Positions 27,103 to 35,990 of a stretch of DNA of 64,000 bases are shown one piece after another. The stretch lies in contig NZ_RRYD01000002.1 in NCBI RefSeq assembly GCF_004010095.1, forward strand, positions 1-64,000, written 5' to 3'. Each line of letters begins with the position of its first letter. The stretch's first letter is position 1. A model generated the notes under the pieces. It had not been told where the DNA came from. It saw only the letters and a list, made by a program, of their open reading frames with translations, and made no database searches. This stretch comes from Lacticaseibacillus hulanensis (lineage in GTDB: Bacteria > Bacillota > Bacilli > Lactobacillales > Lactobacillaceae). A program made the translations under genes and the position numbers.

Positions 27103-27786
27103 CTAACGTGCAAACAGGTGGCCAACACCGTACGTGACAGCCATCGTAATCAAACCAGCAATGACGTTCCGGACCGTGGCCCGCAGCGCATTGGCGTTAC
27201 CCAACTTGGCGGCGATGGAGCCCGTAATCGCCAGTGCAACGATCACCGCGCCAATCGTGCCCATTATGCGCCACTCTGCCGGTGCCAGCGTAATCATGAG
27301 CATTGGCAGCAGGGAACCCAGTGGGAACGAAATCATGGACGTAATCGCGGCGCCAACTGCCGACGTGGTGGCTGTGGGGTCGATGTTGTAGCGTTCACGC
27401 ACCGCCGTGTTCAGTGGCGCCGTCGCGAACATTTCATTTACCGCCTTGGTCGCGAGGTCGCGGCTGATGCCTGTTTCCATGTACTTGTTGATGACAAATT
27501 CTTGTTCGCCATCCGCATTCACTGCGAGCCGAACCTGTTCGTCCGCAATCGCCCGCTTTTCGGCGTCGCGCTGCGCGTGAACGGAAACATATTCGCCCAT
27601 CGCCATGGAAATGGTTCCGGCGAGCATCCCCGCCATCCCCGCAAGCAACACGGTCGCGTTGCTCGTGTTCGCGGCCGCCACACCCAGAACAATCGCGGCA
27701 ACTGACAGTATCCCATCGTTGGCACCCATTACTCCAGCACGGATTAAGTTGATTTGTTCAGCAAGAGTCATCTTGCGTTTCTTCAT
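27103..27786 (-). CDS. VIT1/CCC1 family transporter (first of pair)
   Basis: A 227-residue paralogue of the next gene, with NLIRAGVMGANDGILSVAAIVLGV at the start, MAMGEYVSVHAQRDAEK after the second membrane segment and five hydrophobic helices. Probably exports or sequesters Fe2+ or Mn2+. ATG at 27786 lies five bases after GAGGTGG; a GTG nine bases upstream overlaps that site. A structured leader of about 195 nt and a good promoter precede it. Confidence 0.9.
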   Translation of the reverse strand: MKKRKMTLAEQINLIRAGVMGANDGILSVAAIVLGVAAANTSNATVLLAGMAGMLAGTISMAMGEYVSVHAQRDAEKRAIADEQVRLAVNADGEQEFVINKYMETGISRDLATKAVNEMFATAPLNTAVRERYNIDPTATTSAVGAAITSMISFPLGSLLPMLMITLAPAEWRIMGTIGAVIVALAITGSIAAKLGNANALRATVRNVIAGLITMAVTYGVGHLFAR

Positions 27787-27980
27787 CTGTTCCACCTCAC
27801 AGAATTTTTCGCGGCACGCTGGCCTTTGTAAACTTGAAAGGTCCGCAATAATTACTCACGGTCCAAATCACCCACATTCGGCAGCGTGCTTGCTCGGGAC
27901 GCCGCACCCAAAGTCAGTACGGTGTCCGCTACGTTCAATCCTGACCTAACCCCTGGATTGCAAGACAATTTACAGTAACC
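27787..27980 (-). promoter_or_regulatory. Long structured leader of the VIT transporter operon
   Basis: Non-coding sequence of about 195 nt between the promoter and the ribosome-binding site. On the minus strand it can fold hairpins such as GCGGCGT / ACGCTGCC (27883-27905) and GGACCTTT / AAAGGCC (27821-27842), and the segment GGCCAGCGTGCCGCG (27811-27825) resembles the CACGCTGCCG arm at 27879-27888, so alternative pairings are possible. A metal-responsive riboswitch is an attractive guess given the gene products, but I do not see the signature of the known Mn2+ (yybP-ykoY), M-box or NiCo classes. Confidence 0.5.
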
Positions 27981-28008
27981 ATCATAGCACCTGAAGTAAT
28001 ATCTGCAA
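27981..28008 (-). promoter_or_regulatory. Promoter of the VIT transporter operon
   Basis: -35 TTGCAG (28003-28008), 16-bp spacer, -10 TATGAT (27981-27986). Confidence 0.7.
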
Positions 28009-28195
28009 GCACCAGCGTTATTATATAACCAGTTGTTGGCTAAATGGCGCCACGTCCGGGATTTAGTTATGTTGTCCTAAGTAATATATTTTCTGCAAAT
28101 ATGCATTATAGCTGGTCGTCAGTGGTCCTAAGCAATTACTCACTCAAGCAAAAAAATTACGACACTGGCACATAACTTCCCGCAACGGCGCCCAG

Positions 28196-28245
28196 AAAAA
28201 AAGAGGATGGCAAACCGTCAATCGTGACGGTTTGTCATCCTCTTC
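28196..28245 (-). terminator. Terminator of the LCP gene
   Basis: AGAGGATGGCAAACCGTCA / TGACGGTTTGTCATCCTCT, a 19-bp stem with a four-base loop; the run of A on the plus strand supplies the T-tail on the minus strand. Confidence 0.9.
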
Positions 28246-28266
28246 TATTCGACTGCGGTGCAAAGC

Positions 28267-29154
28267 CTACTTAGCCGCGTCGTTCAAAATCTTGTGCACA
28301 CGGGCAATTTCCTTACTGGATTGAATCTGGAAGTCTGACCCGTTGATGCGCTTGCCGGTCCCACGCATCTGATCCATCTTGATGTTACCAGCTGCTTCTT
28401 TGTACTTGAGCGCAAGGTTCTTGACTGAGTTAAGTGAAACGTCCGTCCGGATATTTTCACTTACCGCGTCCAAGAAACTACCACTAAGCACCTTTGAAGG
28501 GTTATCCTTCAGCTTGCCGATAATTGAACTAATGACAAGTTGCTGCCGGCGCTGACGGCCATAGTCACCATCTGGGTCATCGTAACGCATCCGGGAGAAC
28601 TTCAGTGCGTCTGCACCGTTCAACTGGTAAGTTTGGTTCTTTTTGAATGTCTTGCCTTCATAGGTGAAGGAAAGTGGCGACGTAACCGTCACCCCACCAA
28701 CCGCGTTAACGAGCTTCTCTAGCCCGCCCATGTTCACGAGCAGATAACCGTTAATCTTCACGTTAATCAGGTTTTCAACCGCGCTAACCGCGGAATCGGA
28801 ACTACCGTATGAGTATGCCGCGTTGATTTTGACTGGGACGCCATCCATATCAATCTTGGTGTCACGCGGAATGGAAACCATGGTCGTTGTGTCGGTCTTC
28901 GGGTTCAGAACCATCACAATCATGGTGTCGGTCCGACCCTTGTAACTACGCCCAAGGGCACCAGTATCGGTCCCCATAAGCAGGTAGGTGACTGGTTTGC
29001 CTTCGCCGGTCTTCGTGTCTGAAGTCTTGTTTTTCTTCTTGTCCCAAGAATAAACCTCAGACGCGGTGTGGTGGACCTGGTAGTAGAAGTAGCCGCCAAC
29101 CCCAACAACAGCCACCAGCAAGACCGCCAAAACCCGTAAAATGATTTTCTTCAT
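28267..29154 (-). CDS. LytR-CpsA-Psr (LCP) family protein
   Basis: A 295-residue membrane-anchored enzyme that attaches teichoic acids or capsular polymers to peptidoglycan. One N-terminal membrane segment (about 4-25), then the LCP domain with the lipid-phosphate-binding features: LLMGTD near residue 59, GRTDTMIV with the key Arg-Asp, SIPRD, and later the Arg-rich MRYDDPDGDYGRQRRQQ. ATG start with a GAGAATA site. It is divergent from the CpsB-type phosphatase. Confidence 0.93.
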   Translation of the reverse strand: MKKIILRVLAVLLVAVVGVGGYFYYQVHHTASEVYSWDKKKNKTSDTKTGEGKPVTYLLMGTDTGALGRSYKGRTDTMIVMVLNPKTDTTTMVSIPRDTKIDMDGVPVKINAAYSYGSSDSAVSAVENLINVKINGYLLVNMGGLEKLVNAVGGVTVTSPLSFTYEGKTFKKNQTYQLNGADALKFSRMRYDDPDGDYGRQRRQQLVISSIIGKLKDNPSKVLSGSFLDAVSENIRTDVSLNSVKNLALKYKEAAGNIKMDQMRGTGKRINGSDFQIQSSKEIARVHKILNDAAK

Positions 29155-29422
29155 CGTAAGTATTCTCCAATGTGTTCAAATATTGTCAATTCATTATACC
29201 GTGAAGTATGCCGAGATTGGTAACCCCAGCGTTAAATAACCCCATGTTAGTAACATTAATGTAAAAATATCTGCATATCCGCCGTTATCCCCATTGATTT
29301 TCGGCATTACCGCGTTAATTATGCCAGTTGTGCAGTGAAACTTTCAACCTTATGTAGAAAAATAATTGAAAGATTACAAAAAATTCATCATTTACGGGAC
29401 CCACTTTCCCAACGTCCGCCTT
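29155..29422. other. Divergent intergenic region between LCP and CpsB genes
   Basis: About 270 bp, AT-rich, holding the promoters of two divergent surface-polymer genes. No ORF or repeat is visible. Confidence 0.5.
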
Positions 29423-29450
29423 TTGTCCCCGCCCGTTCGTGGCGTATAAT
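29423..29450 (+). promoter_or_regulatory. Promoter of the CpsB-type gene
   Basis: -35 TTGTCC and -10 TATAAT, 16-bp spacer, 37 bp before the TTG start. Confidence 0.68.
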
Positions 29451-29486
29451 GTCCCTATTAACGAAAAAATATCGGGGGAATAAACA

Positions 29487-30254
29487 TTGATTGATGTACA
29501 CAGCCACCTTTTGCCAGGCATTGACGACGGATCCAGCTCGATGGCGCATTCACTAGAACTTGCACGCGCCGCCGTTGCGGATGGCATTACCCACGCATTG
29601 ATGACGCCGCACCACATGAACGGCCGGTACATGAACCACGCGCAGGACGTGATTAACCGCACGGACGCCTTCCAGGAGGAGCTGACCAAAGCCGGCATCC
29701 CCCTCACCGTCTTCCCGTGCCAAGAGGTCCACATCAGCGGCGACCTGCTGAGCGCCATCGATAACGCAGACATTCTCACCACGGACGAAAACGGGACCTA
29801 CATACTGATTGAGTTCCCGCATGATGATATCCCCACCTACGCAACCGACATGCTGTTCCAAGTAATGCAGCGCGGCATCACCCCCGTCATTGTTCACCCG
29901 GAGCGCAACGAAAAATTCATGGCGCACCCCGAGCTCCTCTACGACTTCATCAACCGGGGCTGCTACAGCCAGGTCACGGCCAGCTCGTACGTGGGTACTT
30001 TCGGCAAGAGTGTGCAGGCCTTCGCTGACGACATCATCAACAATGGCCTCGCGCACGTCTTTGCCTCAGACGCCCACCACCTGAAGAATCGCGATTACGA
30101 AATGAGCGCCGCGTTCCGCCGTTTAACCAAGGAACACGGTGCTGAGTACGCGGACACCTTCGAAAACAACGCGAAAGCCCTGGTCAACGGGGATCCAGTG
30201 CAACGTTTCCGGCAAACACCAATCAAGAAGAAACGCTTCTTCGCCAAATACTAG
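29487..30254 (+). CDS. CpsB/Wzb-type tyrosine-protein phosphatase (PHP family)
   Basis: A 255-residue manganese-dependent phosphatase that usually dephosphorylates the tyrosine kinase controlling capsule or exopolysaccharide synthesis. PHP motifs: MIDVHSHLLPGIDDG at the N terminus (His5, His7), MTPHH, FPCQEVHIS, VIVHPERN and FASDAHH. Start is TTG at 29487 with GGGGGA eight bases upstream. No cps kinase or EPS cluster follows here, only galU, so the gene acts at a distance or on another target. Confidence 0.9.
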   Translation: MIDVHSHLLPGIDDGSSSMAHSLELARAAVADGITHALMTPHHMNGRYMNHAQDVINRTDAFQEELTKAGIPLTVFPCQEVHISGDLLSAIDNADILTTDENGTYILIEFPHDDIPTYATDMLFQVMQRGITPVIVHPERNEKFMAHPELLYDFINRGCYSQVTASSYVGTFGKSVQAFADDIINNGLAHVFASDAHHLKNRDYEMSAAFRRLTKEHGAEYADTFENNAKALVNGDPVQRFRQTPIKKKRFFAKY

Positions 30255-30310
30255 AACAAACAAAAATCGCCGCGGACACATCTTGTGTTCACGGCGATTT
30301 TTGTTTGTTC
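30255..30310. terminator. Bidirectional terminator between CpsB-type gene and galU
   Basis: GAACAAACAAAAATCGCCG and CGGCGATTTTTGTTTGTTC form a very long stem with A/T-rich flanks, serving both converging genes. Confidence 0.9.
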
Positions 30311-30340
30311 TAAATTATGGTCGTACCCTGAAGCCTCGCG

Positions 30341-31255
30341 TTACTTTTGGGTCTTAGTCTTCGCCTTTGCGTCTTGAGCGGCCAATTCCTTGGCAAGCTG
30401 CAGAATGTAAGGGCGCAGTTGGTCCTTAACTTCTGGGTGAGTCAAGCCGTATTCGATGGTCGTCTGCACGAAGCCGAACTTGTTACCGACATCGTAGCGG
30501 GAACCCGTGAACTCGTGGGCGAACACGCGCTGAGTCTTGTTCAGCGTATCGATGGCATCGGTGAGCTGAATTTCGTTGCCCTTACCCGGCTTCTGCTTGT
30601 CCAGAATGTCGAAAATCTCTGGAGTGAGCAGGTAACGGCCGATGATTGCCAGGTCACTTGGTGCGTCCTCGACGGCAGGCTTTTCCACAAACCGGCTTAC
30701 GTTGAACAAACCTGGGTGCACCTCTGCACTTGGGTCAATCACCCCGTATGCGGAAACCTCATCGTGCGGCACGCGCTTAACGGCGAGAATTGAACTGTGC
30801 GTCCGTTCGTATTCGTCAATGAGCTGCTTGGTCAGTGGCACCTTGTCTTCCATCAGGTCATCCCCGAGCATAACGACAAATGGTTCGTCACCAACAAAGG
30901 ACTTAGCCAGACGCACCGCATCACCCAAACCACGTGGGTATGGCTGACGAACGAAGAACAGGTTTACCCCGATATCGGTCGTTTCGTGGACCATCTTCAG
31001 CAGGGCATCCTTGTGCTTGGCTTCAAGATTCTGTTCCAGTTCAGGAGCGGAGTCAAAGTGGTCTTCGATTGACCGCTTGTTCTTCCCTTCGATAATCAGG
31101 ATGTCTTCAATCCCAGATTTCTTGGCTTCCTCAACGATGAACTGAATCGTTGGCTTATCAACGATTGGCAACATTTCCTTAGCAAGTGCCTTGGTTGCAG
31201 GCAAGAATCGTGTTCCCAGCCCAGCAGCAGGAATGACAGCTTTACGTACCTTCAT
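30341..31255 (-). CDS. galU: UTP-glucose-1-phosphate uridylyltransferase
   Basis: Makes UDP-glucose from UTP and glucose 1-phosphate, the sugar donor for wall polymers, glycolipids and exopolysaccharide. The 304-residue protein has the nucleotide-binding loop [20 protein letters not shown] near residues 9-28, [14 protein letters not shown] and FVEKP. ATG with GGAGAA upstream. It neighbours LCP and CpsB-type genes, which fits a surface-polysaccharide role. Confidence 0.96.
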   Translation of the reverse strand: MKVRKAVIPAAGLGTRFLPATKALAKEMLPIVDKPTIQFIVEEAKKSGIEDILIIEGKNKRSIEDHFDSAPELEQNLEAKHKDALLKMVHETTDIGVNLFFVRQPYPRGLGDAVRLAKSFVGDEPFVVMLGDDLMEDKVPLTKQLIDEYERTHSSILAVKRVPHDEVSAYGVIDPSAEVHPGLFNVSRFVEKPAVEDAPSDLAIIGRYLLTPEIFDILDKQKPGKGNEIQLTDAIDTLNKTQRVFAHEFTGSRYDVGNKFGFVQTTIEYGLTHPEVKDQLRPYILQLAKELAAQDAKAKTKTQK

Positions 31256-31571
31256 TGGACATTCTCCTTTTATGTGCGGTTTCCCGTAACAATTGATAAT
31301 TCCATTTTAACCGATTCGACGCGGCGCTGGTAGGCAAAAAGATAACTTGCAACGAGCTCGACACAGTTTTTCGTTATTTTTCAGTGGCCATGCACCATGC
31401 CTTGACGCTACCATGCCGCATAACAGCACGTGTTAGTAAGTGCTACTTTCATTGAATTCAAGTTCGCTATTGACCGTTTTCAGAAACAAAGCAAAAACCC
31501 ATCCTCCACGCTGGTGAGGGCCCCACTTTTCCGCACAAAAATAGCCAACGTCTACACGTCAGCTAAATGAC
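31256..31571. other. Intergenic region, no gene seen
   Basis: About 315 bp between galU and the phosphomevalonate kinase gene (same strand). It must hold the galU promoter (TTACGGGAAACC side) and the end of the kinase transcript's upstream unit. I see no ORF or clear terminator. Confidence 0.45.
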
Positions 31572-32669
31572 CTACCCCTGAACCTTATGGAACTCGGATT
31601 CGGACACCTCGTGGACCCGCAGTGGCAGTGGTTCAATTTGTGCTGCCGTCCACTGGGCCAAAAGGTTGGTGGTATCAATATTCTTGTTGATGAGGACGAT
31701 GCCGCAATCCCCACCACCGGCACCAGACGACTTCGCCGCGCCCCCCGCCTGTTCAGCGAGCGTGCGCAACTTGGTCAGTGCTGGGGTTTCAATCTGGACA
31801 CCGGACAAATCTGCCAGGCTTGCAAGCAAAACGCGGTTCGCCCGCAGCCCATCCTGGATACCGGTAAGATCCCCGTCGCGAAAGGCCTGGACCATCTTCT
31901 CAAGTACTTGGCGGCTGCCATCGAGGAACCTGGAGTATTCGCCCCACTGTTCACTCTTGGCATCGGCAATCTTGTCAACGAGCCGCGAAGTTGACGCAGG
32001 TGAACCTGTCCAGCCAATCATGAGGCGCATCTCGGCCGGTGCATCCAACAGTTCAATTTTTAATTGGGGCCATGGCATTTGCAGCAGATCAGTCAGGCTG
32101 TGCCGGCGCCGGGCAGAGGCCAGCCATTCCTTGTCGAATGACTGGTATGCCAGCCAGCCGCCATACACGGAGGCTGCGATGTCGCCCAGCGAGCCGTTAC
32201 CCTGAACATCAAGGTGCGCAATGGCCGCCAGCTTGTAGACGTTCTCGGGGCCCATGCCGAGGTTGTAGTACTCGTTCAGTGCCTTGACCGTGGCCACTGT
32301 AACCGCCGCGGAACTCCCTAGGCCGTACTTTTTACCGTCGTCGGAATCTAGGTCCGAATCAACTTCCAGATTGTACAGACCAAGGGGCAAGCCACATTCA
32401 CGCGCGTATTTTTCGGTCAACCGAATTGCGGAGAGAATGTAGTGGAACGGGTTGTCGCGGTTATCGAAGACCAGCTCATCCCCATCGCGCCGCCAGTACA
32501 GCGAGTTCTCCTGATACTGGTGACTGATAATACTTCCATATTGGTCCGCGTCTTCAATGGTGACGGTCACAAACTGGTTGAGTGCAACCAAAATTGCGGG
32601 AAACCCCGTTTCCACCACTGCATACTCACCGGCAATATACAATTTGCCCGGCGCCTTCGCTGTTACCAA
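31572..32669 (-). CDS. mvaK2: Phosphomevalonate kinase
   Basis: GHMP-family kinase converting phosphomevalonate to diphosphomevalonate in isoprenoid synthesis. 365 residues; N-terminal TAKAPGKLYIAGEYAV, the ATP-binding loop YGLGSSAAV at about 115-123 and C-terminal SGAGGGDCGIVL. Start is TTG with AAGGGG upstream. In many lactobacilli this gene lies with mvk, mvaD and fni; here it is next to an unrelated YihY gene, so the pathway is split in this genome. Confidence 0.93.
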   Translation of the reverse strand: MVTAKAPGKLYIAGEYAVVETGFPAILVALNQFVTVTIEDADQYGSIISHQYQENSLYWRRDGDELVFDNRDNPFHYILSAIRLTEKYARECGLPLGLYNLEVDSDLDSDDGKKYGLGSSAAVTVATVKALNEYYNLGMGPENVYKLAAIAHLDVQGNGSLGDIAASVYGGWLAYQSFDKEWLASARRRHSLTDLLQMPWPQLKIELLDAPAEMRLMIGWTGSPASTSRLVDKIADAKSEQWGEYSRFLDGSRQVLEKMVQAFRDGDLTGIQDGLRANRVLLASLADLSGVQIETPALTKLRTLAEQAGGAAKSSGAGGGDCGIVLINKNIDTTNLLAQWTAAQIEPLPLRVHEVSESEFHKVQG

Positions 32670-32781
32670 ACTGCCAAACCCCTTCCACAGAATCCATAAT
32701 TAGTGCTATTACACTCCAAGAAACAAATTATACTACTTCCAATTAGCCGTGCTAGGCAAAAGCCCGCGTCACACCCCAAAT

Positions 32782-33792
32782 TTAACCATTCTGTGATGTT
32801 TTGCGCGCCTGCACAAGGTCAATCACCCGGCGCACCAGGCGGCCAACCGCTGACCACACCTTGCTCCCCACAGCTTGGGCGCGGCCGTAAAACGTCTCAT
32901 TGATAATCGAGTTGACAACCACGCCGAGCGTCACGATGAAGGACATGAAGAACAGCCAGAGCAAAATGACGATAAACGCCCCCAGTGTCCCGTACGTGGT
33001 GAATCGCTGACCAAAATACCGAATGTAAATCGAGAAGACCTGCGTGAACCCAAGCAGACCAGCCCCGGTGATGACCACCCCAGGCAGAACGGTCCAGAAC
33101 CGCATGCGCGCATTCGGCAGGTAGAAATCGACAATGACCAAGACGACAAACAGCACGGCCACGGCAATCGGCCACCGCCAAGTTTGGAAGGTGGCCAGCC
33201 AAACCGGGGATAAGTTCAATTGCTCAATCAGCCATTCAAGGAACTGTTGACCAAAGGCGAAGGCAACCATCGTGGCCACCACCGCCGCCAGCAGCACGAC
33301 CATCATCACCATTGCCACCATGCGGCTAACGATGAAGTTCTGCGGGCTGCGGGTGATTCCGTACGCCCGATTAAACCCGTTGCGCAGGGCGGCTAACCCC
33401 AAGCTCGCCGCCCAGAGGGTCACAATTGCCCCAACGGACAGCCAGGTTGTGCTGGCGTTGACGTGCAGGTCATGCACAATCGGCAAAATGGTGTTCACGA
33501 CGTTTTCCGGCACTAGCTGGTCGATGATTTCGCGGGCACCCGAAAAATCGATGTTGATGTGGGCAACCACGTTGATGGCAAACAGCATCGTCGGAAACAA
33601 CGACAAAATCGCGTAGTACGCCATGGCGGCGGAAGTTTCGTTAATCTGGGATTCACCCAACCTGCGCCAAAAGAGGCCAAGGATCGAAACCATCTTGGCC
33701 TTCAAACTAATCTTCCGGCGTGCAATTGGTACCAATTGATTGCCACTGTGTTCGTGCCTGCGAACACGGGCAACAAAGGTCTGCTTCTTCAT
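32782..33792 (-). CDS. YihY/BrkB family membrane protein
   Basis: A 336-residue protein with about six membrane segments, formerly misnamed ribonuclease BN. Motifs: ETSAAMAYYAILSLFPTMLFAI near residue 55, LWAASLGLAALRNGFNRAYG, and the C-terminal TTYGTLGAFIVILLWLFFMSFIVTLG. Function unknown, perhaps transport. Both termini are basic and cytoplasmic. Confidence 0.9.
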   Translation of the reverse strand: MKKQTFVARVRRHEHSGNQLVPIARRKISLKAKMVSILGLFWRRLGESQINETSAAMAYYAILSLFPTMLFAINVVAHINIDFSGAREIIDQLVPENVVNTILPIVHDLHVNASTTWLSVGAIVTLWAASLGLAALRNGFNRAYGITRSPQNFIVSRMVAMVMMVVLLAAVVATMVAFAFGQQFLEWLIEQLNLSPVWLATFQTWRWPIAVAVLFVVLVIVDFYLPNARMRFWTVLPGVVITGAGLLGFTQVFSIYIRYFGQRFTTYGTLGAFIVILLWLFFMSFIVTLGVVVNSIINETFYGRAQAVGSKVWSAVGRLVRRVIDLVQARKTSQNG

Positions 33793-33870
33793 CGTTAGTC
33801 CTTCTGTTTGCCGCTAACCGTCACCTGCTGGGCGCACCCACCGCGGGGCCGCTTTGCTGAATGACACACG

Positions 33871-33903
33871 TAAATGGACCCGAAAAGTCTCCGGGTCCAC
33901 TTA
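33871..33903. terminator. Hairpin beyond map
   Basis: AAATGGACCCG / CGGGTCCACTT with a ten-base loop; T-runs are weak. Confidence 0.65.
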
Positions 33904-33945
33904 TAATCCTATTGTATTTTAGCCTAAAAACCGCTCGTGCGCGAA

Positions 33946-34737
33946 TTAAAGGTACTTAGCGTCCGCAACGGGATCCTGACTGGTCAGAATCTTTGGCCCG
34001 TCATTCGTGATGACCAAGGTGTGCTCGTACTGGGCGGAAAGGGAACCGTCAGCGCTCGTGTAGTACTCCCAGTCGCCATCGGGAACTTCCTTGACCGAGA
34101 TACGCCATGTGCCAATGTTAATCATTGGTTCGATGGTGATGGTCATACCCGCCTTCAGCCGCAAGCCCCGACCGGCAACACCGTAGTTCGGAACGTTTGG
34201 TGCCTCGTGCATGGTTGGCTGAATGCCGTGGCCAATCAAGTCGCGCACGTCGCCGTAACCATTCTCCTCTTCGGTGTACTTCTGAATTGCCGCACCGATA
34301 TCACCAATCCGGTTGCCGACAACCGCCTGGTCAATCCCGAGGTACAGAGCCTTCTTGGTCACATCCATGAGGCGCTGTGCTTCTGGGCTAATCTCGCCGA
34401 CAGCGTATGTCCAGCAAGAATCACTGAAGTAGCCATCCTTGTTGACCACGGTGTCGACCTTGACGATGTCGCCGTTCTTCAAAATGAGGTCCTTGCGGGG
34501 AATCGCGTGGGCAACCTCATCGTTGACCGCCACACACGTTGCGTATTTGTAACCTTCAAAACCTTTTTCAGCGGGAATTGCATCCCGGTCGGCGAAGTAC
34601 TTAACCGCAAACTCTTCAATTTCCCAGCTAGAAATCCCGGGCTTAATGATATCGCGCAAACCGATGTGCATCCCGGCAAGGATGGCACCGGAACGACGCA
34701 TACCCTCGATTTCACGTTCTGACTTAATCGTAATCAA
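33946..34737 (-). CDS. map: Methionine aminopeptidase, type I
   Basis: Removes the initiator methionine from new proteins. 263 residues with the five metal ligands of the family: Asp95 (VDTVV), Asp106 (GYFSDS), His170 (LIGHGI), Glu203 (IEP) and Glu238 (YEHT), plus His77 (AHAIP) in the active site. AGGAGG precedes the ATG. Single gene, not in the usual adk-map-infA group. Confidence 0.96.
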   Translation of the reverse strand: MITIKSEREIEGMRRSGAILAGMHIGLRDIIKPGISSWEIEEFAVKYFADRDAIPAEKGFEGYKYATCVAVNDEVAHAIPRKDLILKNGDIVKVDTVVNKDGYFSDSCWTYAVGEISPEAQRLMDVTKKALYLGIDQAVVGNRIGDIGAAIQKYTEEENGYGDVRDLIGHGIQPTMHEAPNVPNYGVAGRGLRLKAGMTITIEPMINIGTWRISVKEVPDGDWEYYTSADGSLSAQYEHTLVITNDGPKILTSQDPVADAKYL

Positions 34738-35058
34738 AATTTGACCTCCTGCGTGCGCAGCAGATGCTGCACACTAACTTATCTTCACATCGTCGCGGTG
34801 CACATCCACGTTGTTCGCTGAAGCCTGAACTGGGTGGCACCGCATCGTGAATAGATTCTGAAAACACCTAATCAATCATACACCAAAGCCTCCCAATAAT
34901 TAAGCACCAGTCACATTGCCCCGGCCAAAGCAGCAAGCACCCCACAGGTTTATTGCCGCTGTCCCGGTCCTGGACGTGTAATTATCTTCCCTGAGCCCGA
35001 CCAACATTTGCGTTGTATGCTAAAATATCACTATCAATAATTGATAACGGAGGACAAA
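34738..35058. other. Divergent intergenic region between map and flavodoxin
   Basis: About 320 bp. At 34832-34843 the plus strand reads GGGTGGCACCGC, identical to the core of a T-box, but with no terminator or stem I around it. A -10-like TATGCTAAAAT lies at about 35017. Nothing else is evident. Confidence 0.45.
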
Positions 35059-35523
35059 ATGGCTACTGCAAAAATTGTTTACGCGAGCATGACGGGGAAC
35101 ACCCAGGAGATTGCCGAAATCGTTCAGGAGGCCCTAGAAGACCGCGGCGTGGAGACCGAATTAACCGAGATCACACAGGCCGTTGCCGGCGACTTCCAGG
35201 ACGCGGACATTTGCGTCGTGGCCGCATACACGTACAGCGACGGTGCCGAGGGGCTGCTTCCTGAAGAAGGCATGGACTTCTACGATGAGCTGCAGTCAAT
35301 CGACCTGACGGGCAAGGTCTACGGCACGACTGGTAGTGGTGACCGGTTCTACAAGGATTTCGCCACCGCGGTCGATATGTACGCCGACGCATTTGCCCAA
35401 ACCGGAGCCACCAAGGGCGCGGAAAACCTCAAGATTGACCTCGCCGCTGAAGCCGAAGACATTGAGCACCTTGAGGCATTCGCCCAGAGCCTTGTCGATA
35501 AGCAGGCAGAACTATCTAAATAG
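35059..35523 (+). CDS. Flavodoxin
   Basis: A 154-residue FMN-binding electron carrier. The phosphate-binding loop is SMTGNTQEIAE (residues 10-20), with the later flavin-stacking loops AYTYSDGAEG and TTGSGDRFYKDF. ATG at 35059 lies seven bases after GGAGG; the longer frame lacks a ribosome-binding site. It stands alone. Confidence 0.93.
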   Translation: MATAKIVYASMTGNTQEIAEIVQEALEDRGVETELTEITQAVAGDFQDADICVVAAYTYSDGAEGLLPEEGMDFYDELQSIDLTGKVYGTTGSGDRFYKDFATAVDMYADAFAQTGATKGAENLKIDLAAEAEDIEHLEAFAQSLVDKQAELSK

Positions 35524-35585
35524 CGTCAAAATATAATAACAGTTACGCACAATCTTCTATTGTTGCTTGCACAACCGTAGAACCA

Positions 35586-35640
35586 CCTCAGGGGGACATG
35601 AAACGTTGAGAAAACGTCGATTGTCCCCCTGCTTTTACAT
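35586..35640 (+). terminator. Flavodoxin terminator
   Basis: CAGGGGGACA and TGTCCCCCTG flank a loop that contains a smaller AACGTT / AACGTC hairpin; TTTT follows. Confidence 0.72.
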
Positions 35641-35990
35641 AAAACAACGTATAGATAACATAAATATGACCAGCAAATCGTCACGCGGCCGCCAACCGTT
35701 AACAAAGTTAAATGTTATTGTTGATTCTGCTCTATATGAACACTTTGTTCGTTTTGTTCGTTTAAAGCCTACTTTGTCACCTATTTTTCGTGTTTAGCCA
35801 CTAGTACCTGAAATCTTGTTTCGTTTGCGGATTCCGGGACGAATGCCGTTGCATCGGTGTCTTGACAGCTTTTGTTAAGCCCTAAACTTTGCGATGCAAC
35901 CGTTATTGCGAAGATAACTTTTGCTTAAAAGTGGGCAAAAACCGCGAATTTGGGCACTAAAAAAGACCCCATTACTGGAGTCCTTTGCAT
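35641..35990. other. AT-richer intergenic stretch with a long dyad
   Basis: About 350 bp with lower GC than its neighbours. GTTGCATCG (35847-35855) and CGATGCAAC (35891-35899) are exact inverted repeats around a 35-nt loop that itself has CTTGACA / TGTTAAG. A 43-codon frame from 35667 has no ribosome-binding site and I do not call it a gene. Confidence 0.5.

Noticed and set aside
27787-27980. Small signal recognition particle RNA
   Set aside because: A segment reads GGTCAGG...GTAGC, as in SRP domain IV, but the tetraloop and its closing pairs do not fit.
35667-35797. 43-residue frame in the gap after flavodoxin
   Set aside because: No ribosome-binding site, AT-rich and atypical codon use; no resemblance to any family.
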